DNA of 64,000 nucleotides from CAVZVZ01 sp963778895. GTDB taxonomy: Bacteria; Actinomycetota; Acidimicrobiia; Acidimicrobiales; Acidimicrobilacustridaceae. A program made the translations under genes and the position numbers. Under the pieces are notes generated by a model. That model did no database searches. It was given only the letters and a program-made list of their open reading frames with translations, and had not been told where the DNA came from. The stretch lies in the NCBI GenBank assembly GCA_963778895.1, contig CAVZVZ010000002.1, forward strand, positions 310,001 to 374,000, read 5' to 3'. Shown here in pieces: positions 48,246 through 56,783 of the stretch (positions within the stretch are counted from its first letter, which is position 1; the number at the start of each line of letters is the position of its first letter).

Positions 48246-49163
48246 ATGAGCGAGCTGACCGAGGTCACGTCCGGATTGCAGTTCCCCGAGGGTCCCGTCG
48301 CCCTGGACGACGGCGGCGTACTGGTGGTCGAACTGGCGCGTGGAGCCTTGTCCCGTGTGCATCCCGACGGCCGGATCGATTTGGTGGCCGATTGTGGCGG
48401 TAGCCCGAACGGTGCCGCGTTCGGCCCCGACGGCCGGGTTTATGTGTGCAACAACGGTGGGTTCTTCACCTTCGCCGAGATCGAAGGCATCGGCACGTTG
48501 CCGACCCGGGTGACCGACCACGGCGGCGGGTCGATCCAAGCCGTCGATCTCGACACCGGAGAGATCGAGACCGTCTACACCGAGTGCGACGGTCGACCGC
48601 TGATCGCCCCCAACGATCTCGTCTTCGACGACGAAGGTGGGTTCTACTTCACCGATCACGGCGTCGGCGCCGAAACCCGGGATTCTGCGGGCGTGCTCTA
48701 CGCCAAGGCGGATGGTTCGTCCATCATCCCATTGGCGTTCGGCACCGAGGAAGCCAACGGCATCGGCTTGGCTCCTGACGGACGGCATCTGTATGTCGCA
48801 CAGACGATGTCGGGCACCTTGCTCGAGTGGGCCGTGGTGGCGCCGGGCGAGATCGTGACGGCCGTGGCGGCCGATGGGCCCCACGGCGGACGGCTGTTGC
48901 ACAAGGCACCCGATGGGCAGCTGTTCGACTCGCTTGCCGTGGATGGCGAGGGCTGGATCAATGTCGCCACGCTCGTGAACGGCGGCATCACGTCGGTCTC
49001 GCCCGACGGCGACGAGGTGATTCACACTCCGGTGCCGGATGTCCTCGTGACCAACATCTGCTTCGGAGGCGACGGCTTGGGGACGGCCTTCATCACCGCG
49101 TCCGCCACCGGAATCCTCTACCGCACGCTCTGGGCTCGCCCCGGTCTCGATCTGGCGTACTGA
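48246..49163 (+). CDS. SMP-30/gluconolactonase-like beta-propeller protein
   Basis: A 305-residue six-bladed propeller: FPEGPVALDDGGVLVVELAR near the start (Glu metal ligand), GSPNGAAFGPDGRVYVCNN, APNDLVFDDEGGFYFTDHG (conserved Asn and Asp), EEANGIGLAPDGRHLYVAQT and FDSLAVDGEGWINVATLVN. The family hydrolyses sugar lactones or related esters with a divalent metal. Start ATG 48246; no signal peptide, so cytoplasmic. Convergent with the lipoprotein gene, also a propeller, 3 bases away. Uninterrupted. Confidence 0.85.
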   Translation: MSELTEVTSGLQFPEGPVALDDGGVLVVELARGALSRVHPDGRIDLVADCGGSPNGAAFGPDGRVYVCNNGGFFTFAEIEGIGTLPTRVTDHGGGSIQAVDLDTGEIETVYTECDGRPLIAPNDLVFDDEGGFYFTDHGVGAETRDSAGVLYAKADGSSIIPLAFGTEEANGIGLAPDGRHLYVAQTMSGTLLEWAVVAPGEIVTAVAADGPHGGRLLHKAPDGQLFDSLAVDGEGWINVATLVNGGITSVSPDGDEVIHTPVPDVLVTNICFGGDGLGTAFITASATGILYRTLWARPGLDLAY

Positions 49164-49166
49164 TCC

Positions 49167-50360
49167 CTACGGCTGCCAGACCCCGAGGCCGTCGGGGAAC
49201 TGAAGTCCGTCGGCCATGACTTCGGGCGGGTTGGGTTTGCCGTTCGTGAAGGTGATGCGGTTCACCGAACCCATCCGGGTGCCCGGACCCGGGGTCTTGC
49301 CCGGCACGAACACGATGCCGATGTCGGCGAAGAACAGATTGCCGTCGGCGTCGGCAGCCAACCCGAGCGGTGTGCCCGTCGAGAACGACTGCTCACCGAG
49401 CTCTTCGCCTGCCGGCGGTTGCAGCACGGTCTGCACGAAGGCCCAGTTCTGGTCGTACTCGTTGATCACGCCCGTGATCACGCTCGACACGAACCAGTGT
49501 CCGTTCGATCCCTTCGCGAGTCCCGACGGCGACACCAGGTTGTTGTCGCCCGATGACAGCACCTTGGTCTTGCTCACTTGGTTCGCGAGCGGAGAGCCGA
49601 GATTGTCGACTTGCCCACATCCGCCCGCCGCATCCGCCGAGGTGGGAAAGGGGCCGGTGTACTTGTAGATGCCACCGGCCGTGGCTTGTGGATCGTCCGA
49701 CGGTCGTGGTGAGTTGAGGTAGACGTCGTCGTTGCTGTCGACATAGATCGCCTGGCCCGTCGCGAGATGCGTGTCGATCTTGCAGAACGACACCGTGAGC
49801 GAGTCATACGGCGGGAACCAGATCTCGAGCTGGCCGTTGGCGTCTCCGCCGGCATCGTTGCCGATGTCGGTCGTCAGGATGCGCCCGTCGGAGAGCACAC
49901 CGCACCCGTAGTTGTCGGGATCGTCCGGCGTCGGCTGATAGGTCGGCACCAGCCGCGCCACCCGATCGATCGAAAGGTCGCCCACCGTCGTACCCGACAA
50001 AGCGAAGATCCCCCAACCCGCGGGCGGTTCGGGTTGATGCGTGTCCTCACCGGTGACGAGGTAGTTCTGGCCGTTCATCGAGAAGGGGCAGATCTCGCCG
50101 TTGATGTCCCAGCCGTTGGGGTCGCTCGGCGCGCCGTTGAAGCTCTCGTTGGCCGTGTTCACCGTTTGCATCGTGAAGGGCGGCGTGGTGATGAACGCGT
50201 TGAGGTTGTTGCCTTCGGGACTGAACAGGATCGGCACGGGCGGGCCGGCCGCCACGCTGCTCGTACTCGTACTTGCGCTCGTGTTGCTGGGGCTGTCGCT
50301 CGAGCACGCACCCAGCACGAGCAGACCAGCGACGATGACCGCGACGATCGGTGTCCTCAT
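49167..50360 (-). CDS. Secreted beta-propeller lipoprotein
   Basis: Signal peptide with lipobox LVLGACSSD, then a Ser/Thr linker and a propeller-like domain with repeated patterns such as NYGCGVLSDGRILTTDIGND, AIYVDSNDDVYLNSP, LVSPSGLAKGSNGHWFVSSV, PLGLAADADGNLFFADIG and LQFPDGLGVW. Several Cys (three pairs at most) suggest an exported fold. Substrate unknown; the repeats are NHL/SMP-30-like. Start ATG 50360 with GGGGGG 5 bases upstream; its -10 is TACCCT (complement of 50390-50395) and a palindrome lies at the transcript start. 397 residues, uninterrupted. Confidence 0.75.
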   Translation of the reverse strand: MRTPIVAVIVAGLLVLGACSSDSPSNTSASTSTSSVAAGPPVPILFSPEGNNLNAFITTPPFTMQTVNTANESFNGAPSDPNGWDINGEICPFSMNGQNYLVTGEDTHQPEPPAGWGIFALSGTTVGDLSIDRVARLVPTYQPTPDDPDNYGCGVLSDGRILTTDIGNDAGGDANGQLEIWFPPYDSLTVSFCKIDTHLATGQAIYVDSNDDVYLNSPRPSDDPQATAGGIYKYTGPFPTSADAAGGCGQVDNLGSPLANQVSKTKVLSSGDNNLVSPSGLAKGSNGHWFVSSVITGVINEYDQNWAFVQTVLQPPAGEELGEQSFSTGTPLGLAADADGNLFFADIGIVFVPGKTPGPGTRMGSVNRITFTNGKPNPPEVMADGLQFPDGLGVWQP

Positions 50361-50374
50361 TCGATCCCCCCAGA

Positions 50375-50392
50375 CCTGACGACGGCGTCAGG
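50375..50392. promoter_or_regulatory. Palindrome at the lipoprotein promoter (shared motif, copy 1)
   Basis: CCTGACG-ACGG-CGTCAGG, a perfect 7-base inverted repeat with 4-base spacer. It overlaps the end of the -10 TACCCT and covers the expected transcription start of the lipoprotein gene (minus strand). It has the same layout as the palindrome at 59801-59816. Confidence 0.6.
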
Positions 50393-50421
50393 GTAGGTCA
50401 CGGCCGCGTCGGCGCGCGGCT

Positions 50422-50427
50422 TACCCT
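50422..50427 (+). promoter_or_regulatory. -10 hexamer TACCCT, leaderless start of the NUDIX gene
   Basis: TACCCT ends 7 bases before ATG 50435; no Shine-Dalgarno. Confidence 0.5.
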
Positions 50428-50434
50428 GCGGTGC

Positions 50435-50968
50435 ATGAAGTGGACGGTGCACGGCGAACGATCCATTTACACCAGCGAGTGGATGGATCTGAACATGGTC
50501 GACGTCGAGATCCCGGGCGATCGTCGCTTCGAACATCATGTGGTGCGCTTCCCCAACCCGGCGGCCGGCACGGTCATCCACCATCCGGATCGAGGGGTCC
50601 TGCTGTTGTGGCGCCACCGCTTCGTCACGGACACCTGGGGTTGGGAGTTGCCCGCCGGCGGCGCCGATCCTGGTGAGACGCTCGAAGCCGCGGCGGTGCG
50701 TGAGGCGATCGAGGAGGCAGGATGGCGTCCGATCGAGCCGCGTCACATGCTGACGTACCACCCGATCAACGGGGCGGTCGACCAGACCTTCGCCGTGTTC
50801 TTCGCACCGGATGCGGTGGAGGTGGGTCCGCCGACCGACCCGAGTGAGGCCGAGCGCATCGAATGGTTGCCCGTCGATCGAGTGCGGGAGGAGCTGCGCG
50901 CCGGTCGGGTCACCGACGGCATGTCGGTCACCGGCCTGTTATGGGCCCTGCAGTTCGAACTTTCCTGA
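50435..50968 (+). CDS. NUDIX hydrolase
   Basis: A 177-residue NUDIX enzyme. The box Gly-x5-Glu-x7-Arg-Glu-x2-Glu-Glu-x-Gly is GGADPGETLEAAAVREAIEE continued by AGW. The preceding strands (GVLLLWRHRFVTDTWGWELP) and the later EAERIEWLPVDRVREEL resemble ADP-ribose/GDP-mannose pyrophosphatases. Substrate is open. Start ATG 50435 is fixed by the leaderless promoter; divergent from the lipoprotein gene. Uninterrupted. Confidence 0.85.
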   Translation: MKWTVHGERSIYTSEWMDLNMVDVEIPGDRRFEHHVVRFPNPAAGTVIHHPDRGVLLLWRHRFVTDTWGWELPAGGADPGETLEAAAVREAIEEAGWRPIEPRHMLTYHPINGAVDQTFAVFFAPDAVEVGPPTDPSEAERIEWLPVDRVREELRAGRVTDGMSVTGLLWALQFELS

Positions 50969-50992
50969 CAACCTCGGCGAGTGGACATCCAT

Positions 50993-51010
50993 CCCCGCTC
51001 AGCGGGGTTG
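50993..51010 (+). terminator. Hairpin after the NUDIX gene
   Basis: CCCCGC, loop TCA, GCGGGG (50993-51007), then TTGAACG; short 6-base stem with little T. Weak terminator candidate. Confidence 0.4.
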
Positions 51011-51052
51011 AACGTCCGACCTGCGGCTTGGGGTGCGCGCGTCCCCGGTCAG

Positions 51053-51058
51053 TACCAT
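51053..51058 (+). promoter_or_regulatory. -10 hexamer TACCAT, leaderless start of rimO
   Basis: TACCAT ends 7 bases before ATG 51066; no Shine-Dalgarno. Confidence 0.45.
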
Positions 51059-51065
51059 TGCGGCG

Positions 51066-52351
51066 ATGCCGCGCACGTATTGGGTCGAGACGCTCGGCTG
51101 TCCGAAGAACCAGGTCGACAGCGACAAGCTGACCGGCACGATCCTCGCCGAGGGGATGGTGCCCGCCGACGCGCCCGAAAGGGCTGACCTCGTGGTGGTC
51201 AACACCTGCGCGTTCATCGAGGAGGCCCGGCAGGAATCCGTCGACACGGTGCTCGCGTTGGCCGACGCTCGTCAGGACGGGTCCCGGTTGGTCGTGACCG
51301 GCTGCATGGCCGAGCGCTACGGCGACGAGCTGGCCGACGCGTTGCACGACGAGGGAGTCCTGATCGGCGACGATGCCGTCGTCGGCTTCGGTGTGCCCGT
51401 CACGCTCGGCCCGCGTCGCGGTGATCCACTCCCGAACTTCGACCTGCTGCGGTTGCCACGTCCGCGCGCGATCGGCGCCTTGGGCGTACGTCAAGATCGC
51501 CGAGGGCTGCGACCGCAACTGCGGCTTCTGTGCCATCCCCACCTTCCGCGGGCCACAGCGTTCGCGCGACATCGACGACATCCTGCGCGAGGTCGACGAG
51601 CTCGGCGCACGCGAGATCGTGCTCGTCGCCCAAGACCTGGCCAGCTTCGGTCGCGACCAAGGTCAGGGCGACAAGCTCATCGTCCCCCTGGTCCGTGCCG
51701 TCACCGAACGCGTCGATTGGGTGCGACTGCTCTATCTGTATCCGTCCGATCTCACCGACGAGCTCATCGCCGCGGTGCTCGACACCGGCGTGCCGTACTT
51801 CGACCTCTCGTTGCAGCATGTGTCGCGTCCGCTGATGCGACGCATGCGTCGTTGGGGTGACGGGCAGCGCTTCCTCGATCGCATCGCGACGATCCGTGAG
51901 TCGGCGCCGGACGCCTCCTTCCGGACCAACTTCATCGTCGGCTACCCCGGCGAGACCGAGGCCGATCACGACGAGCTCCTCGCTTTCGTGACCGCCGCCC
52001 AACTCGACTGGTGTGGGTTCTTCTCGTACTCCCGTGAGGACGGGCACCTACGCCGCCACCCTCGACGGCCCCGTGCCATCGGTGCTGGTGGCGGAGCGCC
52101 TCGCGGAGCTGCGAGCGCTGCAGGATGGCATCACGGCCGCGAAACGTGACGAACTCATCGGTCGCGCAGTCGAAGTGCTGGTGGACGCACCAGGACAGGC
52201 CCGCAGCTTCCGAGAAGCACCCGAGATCGACGGCACCATCGCGGTGCCCTCAGACCTGCCCGTGGGCGAGTTCGCGACGGTCGAGGTGACGGACGCCTTC
52301 GGTCCCGACCTGGTGGCGCAGACCGCGCTGCTGACCGAGGTGCCGCTGTGA
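51066..52351 (+). CDS. rimO: Ribosomal protein S12 methylthiotransferase RimO (two frameshifts)
   Basis: Radical-SAM methylthiotransferase that modifies an Asp of S12. Domains: N-terminal UPF0004 with three cluster Cys (TLGCPKNQVDSD, VVNTCAFIEEA, VTGCMAERYG); radical-SAM core with Cys-x3-Cys-x2-Cys in AEGCDRNCGFCAIPTFRG, and PYFDLSLQHVSRPLMRRMRR; C-terminal TRAM domain ending at 52351. The LSLQH context is RimO-like, in contrast to miaB at 60888. +1 steps near 51471 (joining PRA to SAPWAYVKIAEG) and 52047 (EDG to TYAATLDGP). Its stop overlaps the start of pgsA. Confidence 0.9.
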
Positions 52352-52960
52352 GCGAGGGTGATGACGTGAGCGTCCCCGAGCAGGAACGCCGCATCGACCC
52401 TGACCCGGGCTACGGGCCGTCGGCGATCGCCACGCCGGCGAACTTCCTCACCGTCATTCGGCTGTTGGTCGCCCCGGTCCTGTTCGCCATGATCTTCGAC
52501 CAGGTCTCGACCTGGCCGAACGTCATCCTGTGGACGATCCTCGTGGCCACCGACGGCGTCGACGGCATCATCGCTCGTCGCCACGGCACCACGCGAAGCG
52601 GCGCGTTCCTGGATCCGTTGGCCGACAAAGTATTGATCCTTGGCGCACTGTTCGCCTTGGTCGCGGCCGACGCCCTGCCCTTGCTCCCCGTCGCGATCAT
52701 CGCCGTGCGCGAGATCGGCATCAGCCTCTATCGCGTGCAGCTCGGTCGTCAGGGCTTGGCGGTGCCGGCTCGGTCTGACGGCGAAGATCAAGACCTTCTT
52801 GCAGTCGCTGACCGTCGGAGCCGTGCTACTTCCGTGGACGACGTCGTACCACTGGATCGCCAACGCCCTTCTGTGGGCCTCGGTCTTCATGGCGCTGTTC
52901 AGCGGATTCCAGTACCTGCGCGACGGCCGCCAAGCCGCCACGACGATGCAGGACGATTGA
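52348..52960 (+). CDS. pgsA: CDP-diacylglycerol-glycerol-3-phosphate 3-phosphatidyltransferase (one frameshift)
   Basis: CDP-alcohol phosphotransferase making phosphatidylglycerol phosphate. Metal/CDP motif D-G-x-D-G-x2-A-R-x8-G-x3-D-x3-D is exact: DGVDGIIARRHGTTRSGAF followed by LDPLADK. Several membrane helices (about 5). A +1 step near 52775 joins GLAVPAR to LTAKIKTFLQSLTVG, the family's KxKT-like end. Start GTG 52348 overlaps the rimO stop (GTGA). The alternative function phosphatidylinositol-phosphate synthase is less likely given the pgsA-cinA neighbourhood. Confidence 0.88.
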
Positions 52961-52986
52961 GTACCGGTTCGTCGAGCCCAGGCCGC

Positions 52987-52992
52987 TAGGGT
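52987..52992 (+). promoter_or_regulatory. -10 hexamer TAGGGT, leaderless start of cinA
   Basis: TAGGGT ends 6 bases before GTG 52999; no Shine-Dalgarno. Confidence 0.45.
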
Positions 52993-52998
52993 CCGCCC

Positions 52999-54234
52999 GT
53001 GCGCTGTGAGGTCGTGGCCGTGGGCACCGAGCTGCTGCTCGGGCAGATAGTCGACACCAACTCGTCGTGGATCGGTGAGCAACTCGCGCTCGCCGGCATC
53101 GACACCTACTTCCAGACGAAGGTGGGCGACAACTGGGACCGCATCCGGTCGTCGCTCGAGCTCGCGCTCGAGCGTTCGGACGCCGTCGTGGTCTGCGGGG
53201 GGCTGGGGCCGACCCAGGACGACATCACCCGGGACGTCATCGCCGACGTCATGGGCGTCGAGCTCGAGCTCGACCCCGTGATCGAGGAACGCATTCGCAA
53301 CATGTTCGGTGGTCGCGGTCGGCACATGCCCGAGAACAACCTCCGCCAGGCCATGGTGCCCAAGGGCGCGACGACCATTCCGCAGCAGCCCGGGACGGCG
53401 CCGGGCCTGATCTGCCCGATCGGCGACAAGGTCATCTTCGCCGTGCCCGGCGTGCCCTACGAGATGCAGGAGATGGTGGCCGGCACGGTGGTTCCCGATC
53501 TGCAGCGCCGCGCCGGGGTCACCGCCGTGATCCGCAGCCGCGTTCTGCGGACGTGGGGACAATCGGAATCGGGTCTGGCCGAGATGCTGGCGCCCCGATT
53601 CGAGGAGCTCGATCAGTCGGGTCACTGCACGATCGCGTTCCTCGCCAGTGGCATGGAGGGGCTGAAGGTGCGCATCACCGCCAAGGCCGAGACCGAGGAC
53701 GAGGCCGAGAAGGTGCTCGATGACGAAGTGGTTTTGCTGCGCGGCATCCTCGGCGAGTTCATCTTCAGCGAGAACGACGAGTCGATGGAGGAGGTCGTGC
53801 TCGGACTGTTGCGCGAGCGCGGCTTGACGATGGGCACGGCCGAGTCCGTCACGGGTGGCCTGATCGCGTCACGGCTCACCGACGTCCCGGGCGCGAGCGA
53901 AGTGTTCCGCGGTGCCGTGGTCTCCTATGCATCCGAAGTGAAGTACGACGTGCTCGGCGTGCCCGACGGGCCCGTGGTGAGCGCCGAGGCGGCCGAGGCC
54001 ATGGCCGTGGGCGCGTGCCGGGTGCTCGGCAGCGACGTCGCACTGGCGGTCACCGGGGTGGCCGGGCCCGATGAGCAAGAGGGCATGCCGGTCGGCACGG
54101 TGTTCCTCGCCATCGCCGAAGGCGACCAGGCCCAGTCGGTGATGGTGCGCCTTCCTGGTGACCGCGCCCGGGTACGGCAGTTCGCGACCATCTCGGTGCT
54201 CGACCTGCTCCGGCGCAGCCTGCTCGCTGGGTGA
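52999..54234 (+). CDS. cinA: Competence/damage-inducible protein CinA (NMN amidohydrolase)
   Basis: Two domains: N-terminal MoeA/MogA-like COG1058 domain with VGTELLLGQIVDTNSSWI, VVCGGLGPTQDDITRD and FAVPGVPYEMQEM; C-terminal nicotinamide-nucleotide deamidase with TAESVTGGLIASRLTDVPGA, VVSYASEVKYDVLGV and ALAVTGVAGPD. 411 residues, uninterrupted. It recycles NMN and is often near recA; here recA is 3 kb downstream with other genes between. Start GTG 52999 fixed by the leaderless promoter. Confidence 0.93.
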   Translation: MRCEVVAVGTELLLGQIVDTNSSWIGEQLALAGIDTYFQTKVGDNWDRIRSSLELALERSDAVVVCGGLGPTQDDITRDVIADVMGVELELDPVIEERIRNMFGGRGRHMPENNLRQAMVPKGATTIPQQPGTAPGLICPIGDKVIFAVPGVPYEMQEMVAGTVVPDLQRRAGVTAVIRSRVLRTWGQSESGLAEMLAPRFEELDQSGHCTIAFLASGMEGLKVRITAKAETEDEAEKVLDDEVVLLRGILGEFIFSENDESMEEVVLGLLRERGLTMGTAESVTGGLIASRLTDVPGASEVFRGAVVSYASEVKYDVLGVPDGPVVSAEAAEAMAVGACRVLGSDVALAVTGVAGPDEQEGMPVGTVFLAIAEGDQAQSVMVRLPGDRARVRQFATISVLDLLRRSLLAG

Positions 54235-54238
54235 CGGC

Positions 54239-54742
54239 ATGCCGCGACTGTTCGTCGCCGTGTACCCGCCTGGGGCGATCGTCGACGCACTGCGCGCACT
54301 GCCTCGTGAAGCCGGCCCCGACGTGCGTTGGGTGCCGGAGGAACAGCTGCATGTCACGCTGCGGTTCTTCGGTATGACCGATGTGGAGCCGGCAAAAGGA
54401 CGTCTCGCCGGGTTGATCCCGTCGCTCAGGGGTGCGACCGCTGAGCTCGGGCCGCGCGTCAGTCGTCTGGGTCGTTCGGTGGTGTGTGTACCGGTCGCAG
54501 GCCTCGACGAGCTGGCGTCGTCGATCGCGGAGGCGACCGCGGATCTGGGTGAACCGCCCGACCCGCGGCCGTTTCGCGGTCATCTCACGTTGGCCCGGTT
54601 GCGCAACCGGGCTGCTTGCGGCTTGGCCGGAGCGTCGTTCGATCGGAGCTTCTCGGTCGACCGCGTACACCTGGTCGAGAGCGTCACGCGCCCCACTGGC
54701 GCGGAGCACGCGACCGTCGCGTCGTGGGCGCTGGGGGAGTAG
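54239..54742 (+). CDS. thpR: RNA 2',3'-cyclic phosphodiesterase (2H family)
   Basis: 2H phosphoesterase with two His-x-Thr-x motifs: LHVTLRFFG and FRGHLTLAR. 167 residues, the family's usual size; hydrolyses RNA 2',3'-cyclic phosphates to 2' phosphates. Follows cinA by 4 bases; the cinA-thpR-recA order is common in actinobacteria and Gram-positives, here broken by a 2.8-kb insert of minus-strand genes. Uninterrupted; Start ATG 54239. Confidence 0.9.
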   Translation: MPRLFVAVYPPGAIVDALRALPREAGPDVRWVPEEQLHVTLRFFGMTDVEPAKGRLAGLIPSLRGATAELGPRVSRLGRSVVCVPVAGLDELASSIAEATADLGEPPDPRPFRGHLTLARLRNRAACGLAGASFDRSFSVDRVHLVESVTRPTGAEHATVASWALGE

Positions 54743-54749
54743 TTCTCCG

Positions 54750-55167
54750 CTACGTGGTTGTTCCCGCCGTCTGGGCGATGTGTTCCGTCGAGGACACCAT
54801 GAGGTGAAGCAGCTTCGCTGCGGACCACCCGCGCGACGGGGCGGGCCAGCGGTCCCGTGAAGGTGACGCGCTCGGCCAGCAGGGTGCCGGATCCCTGCGC
54901 GGTCGCTATGTGTTCGAAGGTCAACCGCACCCCGGGAAGCCGCGATTCGTCGACCCACCGGCTGGGTCCGTCGACGATCGTCACAACGAGCTTGGACGCC
55001 GGTAGGCCCTTCGCCTTGCTCCGGATCACCGCGCCGGGACCGAAGTCGCGGTCGATGGTCGCCTGTTCGATCTCGTCGCCCTCGGCCCAGCGCGTCACGT
55101 CGATCCATGTAGCGAACACGGCATCGGGTGATGCGACGCTGGTGGCGGTTGCTTCGAAGCTGATCAT
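54750..55167 (-). CDS. SRPBCC (START-like) domain protein (one frameshift)
   Basis: A 138-residue polyketide-cyclase/dehydrase-like protein: SFEATATSVASPDAVFATWI, DVTRWAEGDEIEQATID and LTFEHIATAQGSGTLLAE then VTFTGPLARPVARVV. A +1 step near 54822 gives SAAKLLHLMVSSTEHIAQTA before stop TAG (complement of 54750-54752). Ligand-binding fold; no enzymatic role is implied. Start ATG 55167 is 4 bases after the LuxR-type gene's stop, so both form an operon. Convergent with thpR. Confidence 0.7.
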
Positions 55168-55171
55168 GCGC

Positions 55172-56278
55172 TCACCGGTGGTCGCCGAGCAGCGTCGCAA
55201 CCAGCTCGCGGCGGCTGGCGACCCCGAGCTTTTCGAAGACCGCGTGCAGGTGCTCTTGCACGGTGTGCGACGAGATCCGCAGCTCGTTGACGATCTGCTG
55301 GGTCGATCGACCTTGGAGGACCAGCGACGCGACACGCGTCTGCGCGGGGGTGAGGCCGATGGCGTCGAGGTAGATCGACGCCACGTCGGCCGGACGGGCC
55401 GGTTCGAGGACGACGGCGGTCTGCTCACCGCCGACGCCGGTCAGACGAGACGCATGCAGCGTGAGCCATTGTCCATCTGCGGATCGGAGTCGGATCGCCG
55501 CCGGTGGCGGCCGCGAAGGCGGTGGCGGGGCTGGCGTCCCTGTCGGAGCATCGTCGTGCTCGACGCGGGCCAGGACGGCGGCGGCGGCGAAGACGGCAGC
55601 CGGCAGTGACCCGTTGCCGAGATCGATCCAGGCGGGGTCGACGAGCTCGGCCATCCACCACTCCGCCTCTTCGTTGATGGACGTGATGGCCATGTCGTCG
55701 TCGAGGACGATGATGCCGGGCCCTCGGGTCCCGGGTCTCGATGGGACCACCCCGCTGACGACGAGGGCCCGGCGAAGCCCCTCCGCGAGGTGAGGCGCCA
55801 GGAGGCGGACGAGTGCGATCTCTTCGTCGCTGAAGCCGGTCGTGGCATCGGCGCGATGGAGGCACAGCACGCCCCAACAACGACCCTTCGACACCAGCGC
55901 GGCCCGTAGCTCGTCGCCGAGCTCCATCGGCGCCATCACGTCGAGGTACCGATCGCTCGTCGACCGGTCGCCGTTGGTGGCCTGGTCGAGCGATCGCACC
56001 TGATCACCGACCGAAGCGAGCGCGGTGAACTTGTTGACGTCGTCGTGGCCGAACTCGTTCTCGAGGAACAGCGGTGTGGCCGCGTCGAGCGGTGCCTCGG
56101 TGATCACCGACGTGAAGAGGATCGTGGCGGGATCAACGGTCGCGAAGAACGCGGCGTCGATCGACATCACCTCCCGCAGTCCCCATAGGACCTCCGACTG
56201 CAACGCGCCGACCTCGAGCCCGGCGTAGCAGCGTTTCGCCAGTCGGTCGACCTGGCGCCTCCGCTCGATCACAGTCAT
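55172..56278 (-). CDS. LuxR-family regulator with GAF-like N-terminus
   Basis: The last 65 residues are a GerE/LuxR helix-turn-helix: LTPAQTRVASLVLQGRSTQQ followed by IVNELRISSHTVQEHLHAVF and EKLGVASRRELVATLL. The first 190 residues resemble a GAF sensor (VMSIDAAFFATVDPATI, RCWGVLCLHRADATTGFSDE), and a middle PAS-like portion (GIIVLDDDMAITSINEEAEW) precedes the linker. Ligand unknown. Start ATG 56278 has TACGCT (complement of 56287-56292) 8 bases upstream, hence a leaderless start. 368 residues, uninterrupted. Probably controls itself and the SRPBCC gene. Confidence 0.85.
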   Translation of the reverse strand: MTVIERRRQVDRLAKRCYAGLEVGALQSEVLWGLREVMSIDAAFFATVDPATILFTSVITEAPLDAATPLFLENEFGHDDVNKFTALASVGDQVRSLDQATNGDRSTSDRYLDVMAPMELGDELRAALVSKGRCWGVLCLHRADATTGFSDEEIALVRLLAPHLAEGLRRALVVSGVVPSRPGTRGPGIIVLDDDMAITSINEEAEWWMAELVDPAWIDLGNGSLPAAVFAAAAVLARVEHDDAPTGTPAPPPPSRPPPAAIRLRSADGQWLTLHASRLTGVGGEQTAVVLEPARPADVASIYLDAIGLTPAQTRVASLVLQGRSTQQIVNELRISSHTVQEHLHAVFEKLGVASRRELVATLLGDHR

Positions 56279-56286
56279 CAACCTGG

Positions 56287-56292
56287 AGCGTA
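56287..56292 (-). promoter_or_regulatory. -10 hexamer TACGCT, leaderless start of the LuxR gene
   Basis: On the minus strand TACGCT ends 8 bases before ATG 56278; no Shine-Dalgarno. Confidence 0.45.
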
Positions 56293-56309
56293 CGTGGGGC
56301 CCGGCGCGA

Positions 56310-56723
56310 TCAGCCGGCCAGACCGAGCTGTCGGAAGAGGCCGAGCTCGTCGAGGCGGCCCCATCGCTCGGTGATCTTCCCGTCACGGACCCGGAAGATG
56401 TTGATTCCCTCGAGCTCGACCGGCTTGCCGGTCGGGGCGACACCCATCAGCTCACCGCGGTGGGTGCCCGACGCGGTGAACCGCTCCACCACGATGTCGT
56501 CCTCGGCGACGAGTGCGTGCAGCTCGCTGTGCCAGTCGGGGAACGCCTCGCGGAACATGGCGCCGGCTGTCCGCATGCCGTCGGCGTCAGGCGGTAGCCC
56601 GATCGGCGGATCGTGGTTCACGAAGTCAGGGGACAGGAACGTATCGGTCGCGCCGAGGTCTCCATCGGTGAACAGTGCATCGATGAAGCCCCGGACGATC
56701 GTCTTGTTGTCTTGGTTGCTCAT
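56310..56723 (-). CDS. SnoaL-like ester cyclase family protein
   Basis: A 137-residue cone-shaped alpha+beta barrel protein of the SnoaL/NTF2-like type: VRGFIDALFTDGDLGA, LSPDFVNHDPPIGLPPDADG, FREAFPDWHSELHALVAED, FTASGTHRGELMGVAPTGK and INIFRVRDGKITERWGRLDE. The Asp/His pair of ester cyclases is visible (NHDPP, PDWH). Substrate unknown. Located upstream of the LuxR gene on the same strand, 31 bases apart; possibly related to its regulation. Start ATG 56723. Uninterrupted. Confidence 0.75.
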   Translation of the reverse strand: MSNQDNKTIVRGFIDALFTDGDLGATDTFLSPDFVNHDPPIGLPPDADGMRTAGAMFREAFPDWHSELHALVAEDDIVVERFTASGTHRGELMGVAPTGKPVELEGINIFRVRDGKITERWGRLDELGLFRQLGLAG

Positions 56724-56783
56724 GCCGGCATCGTCTCCGGCGGAGCGTCGCAGCGGTACCCCGACTTGTTGGGGGTCTGAGCG

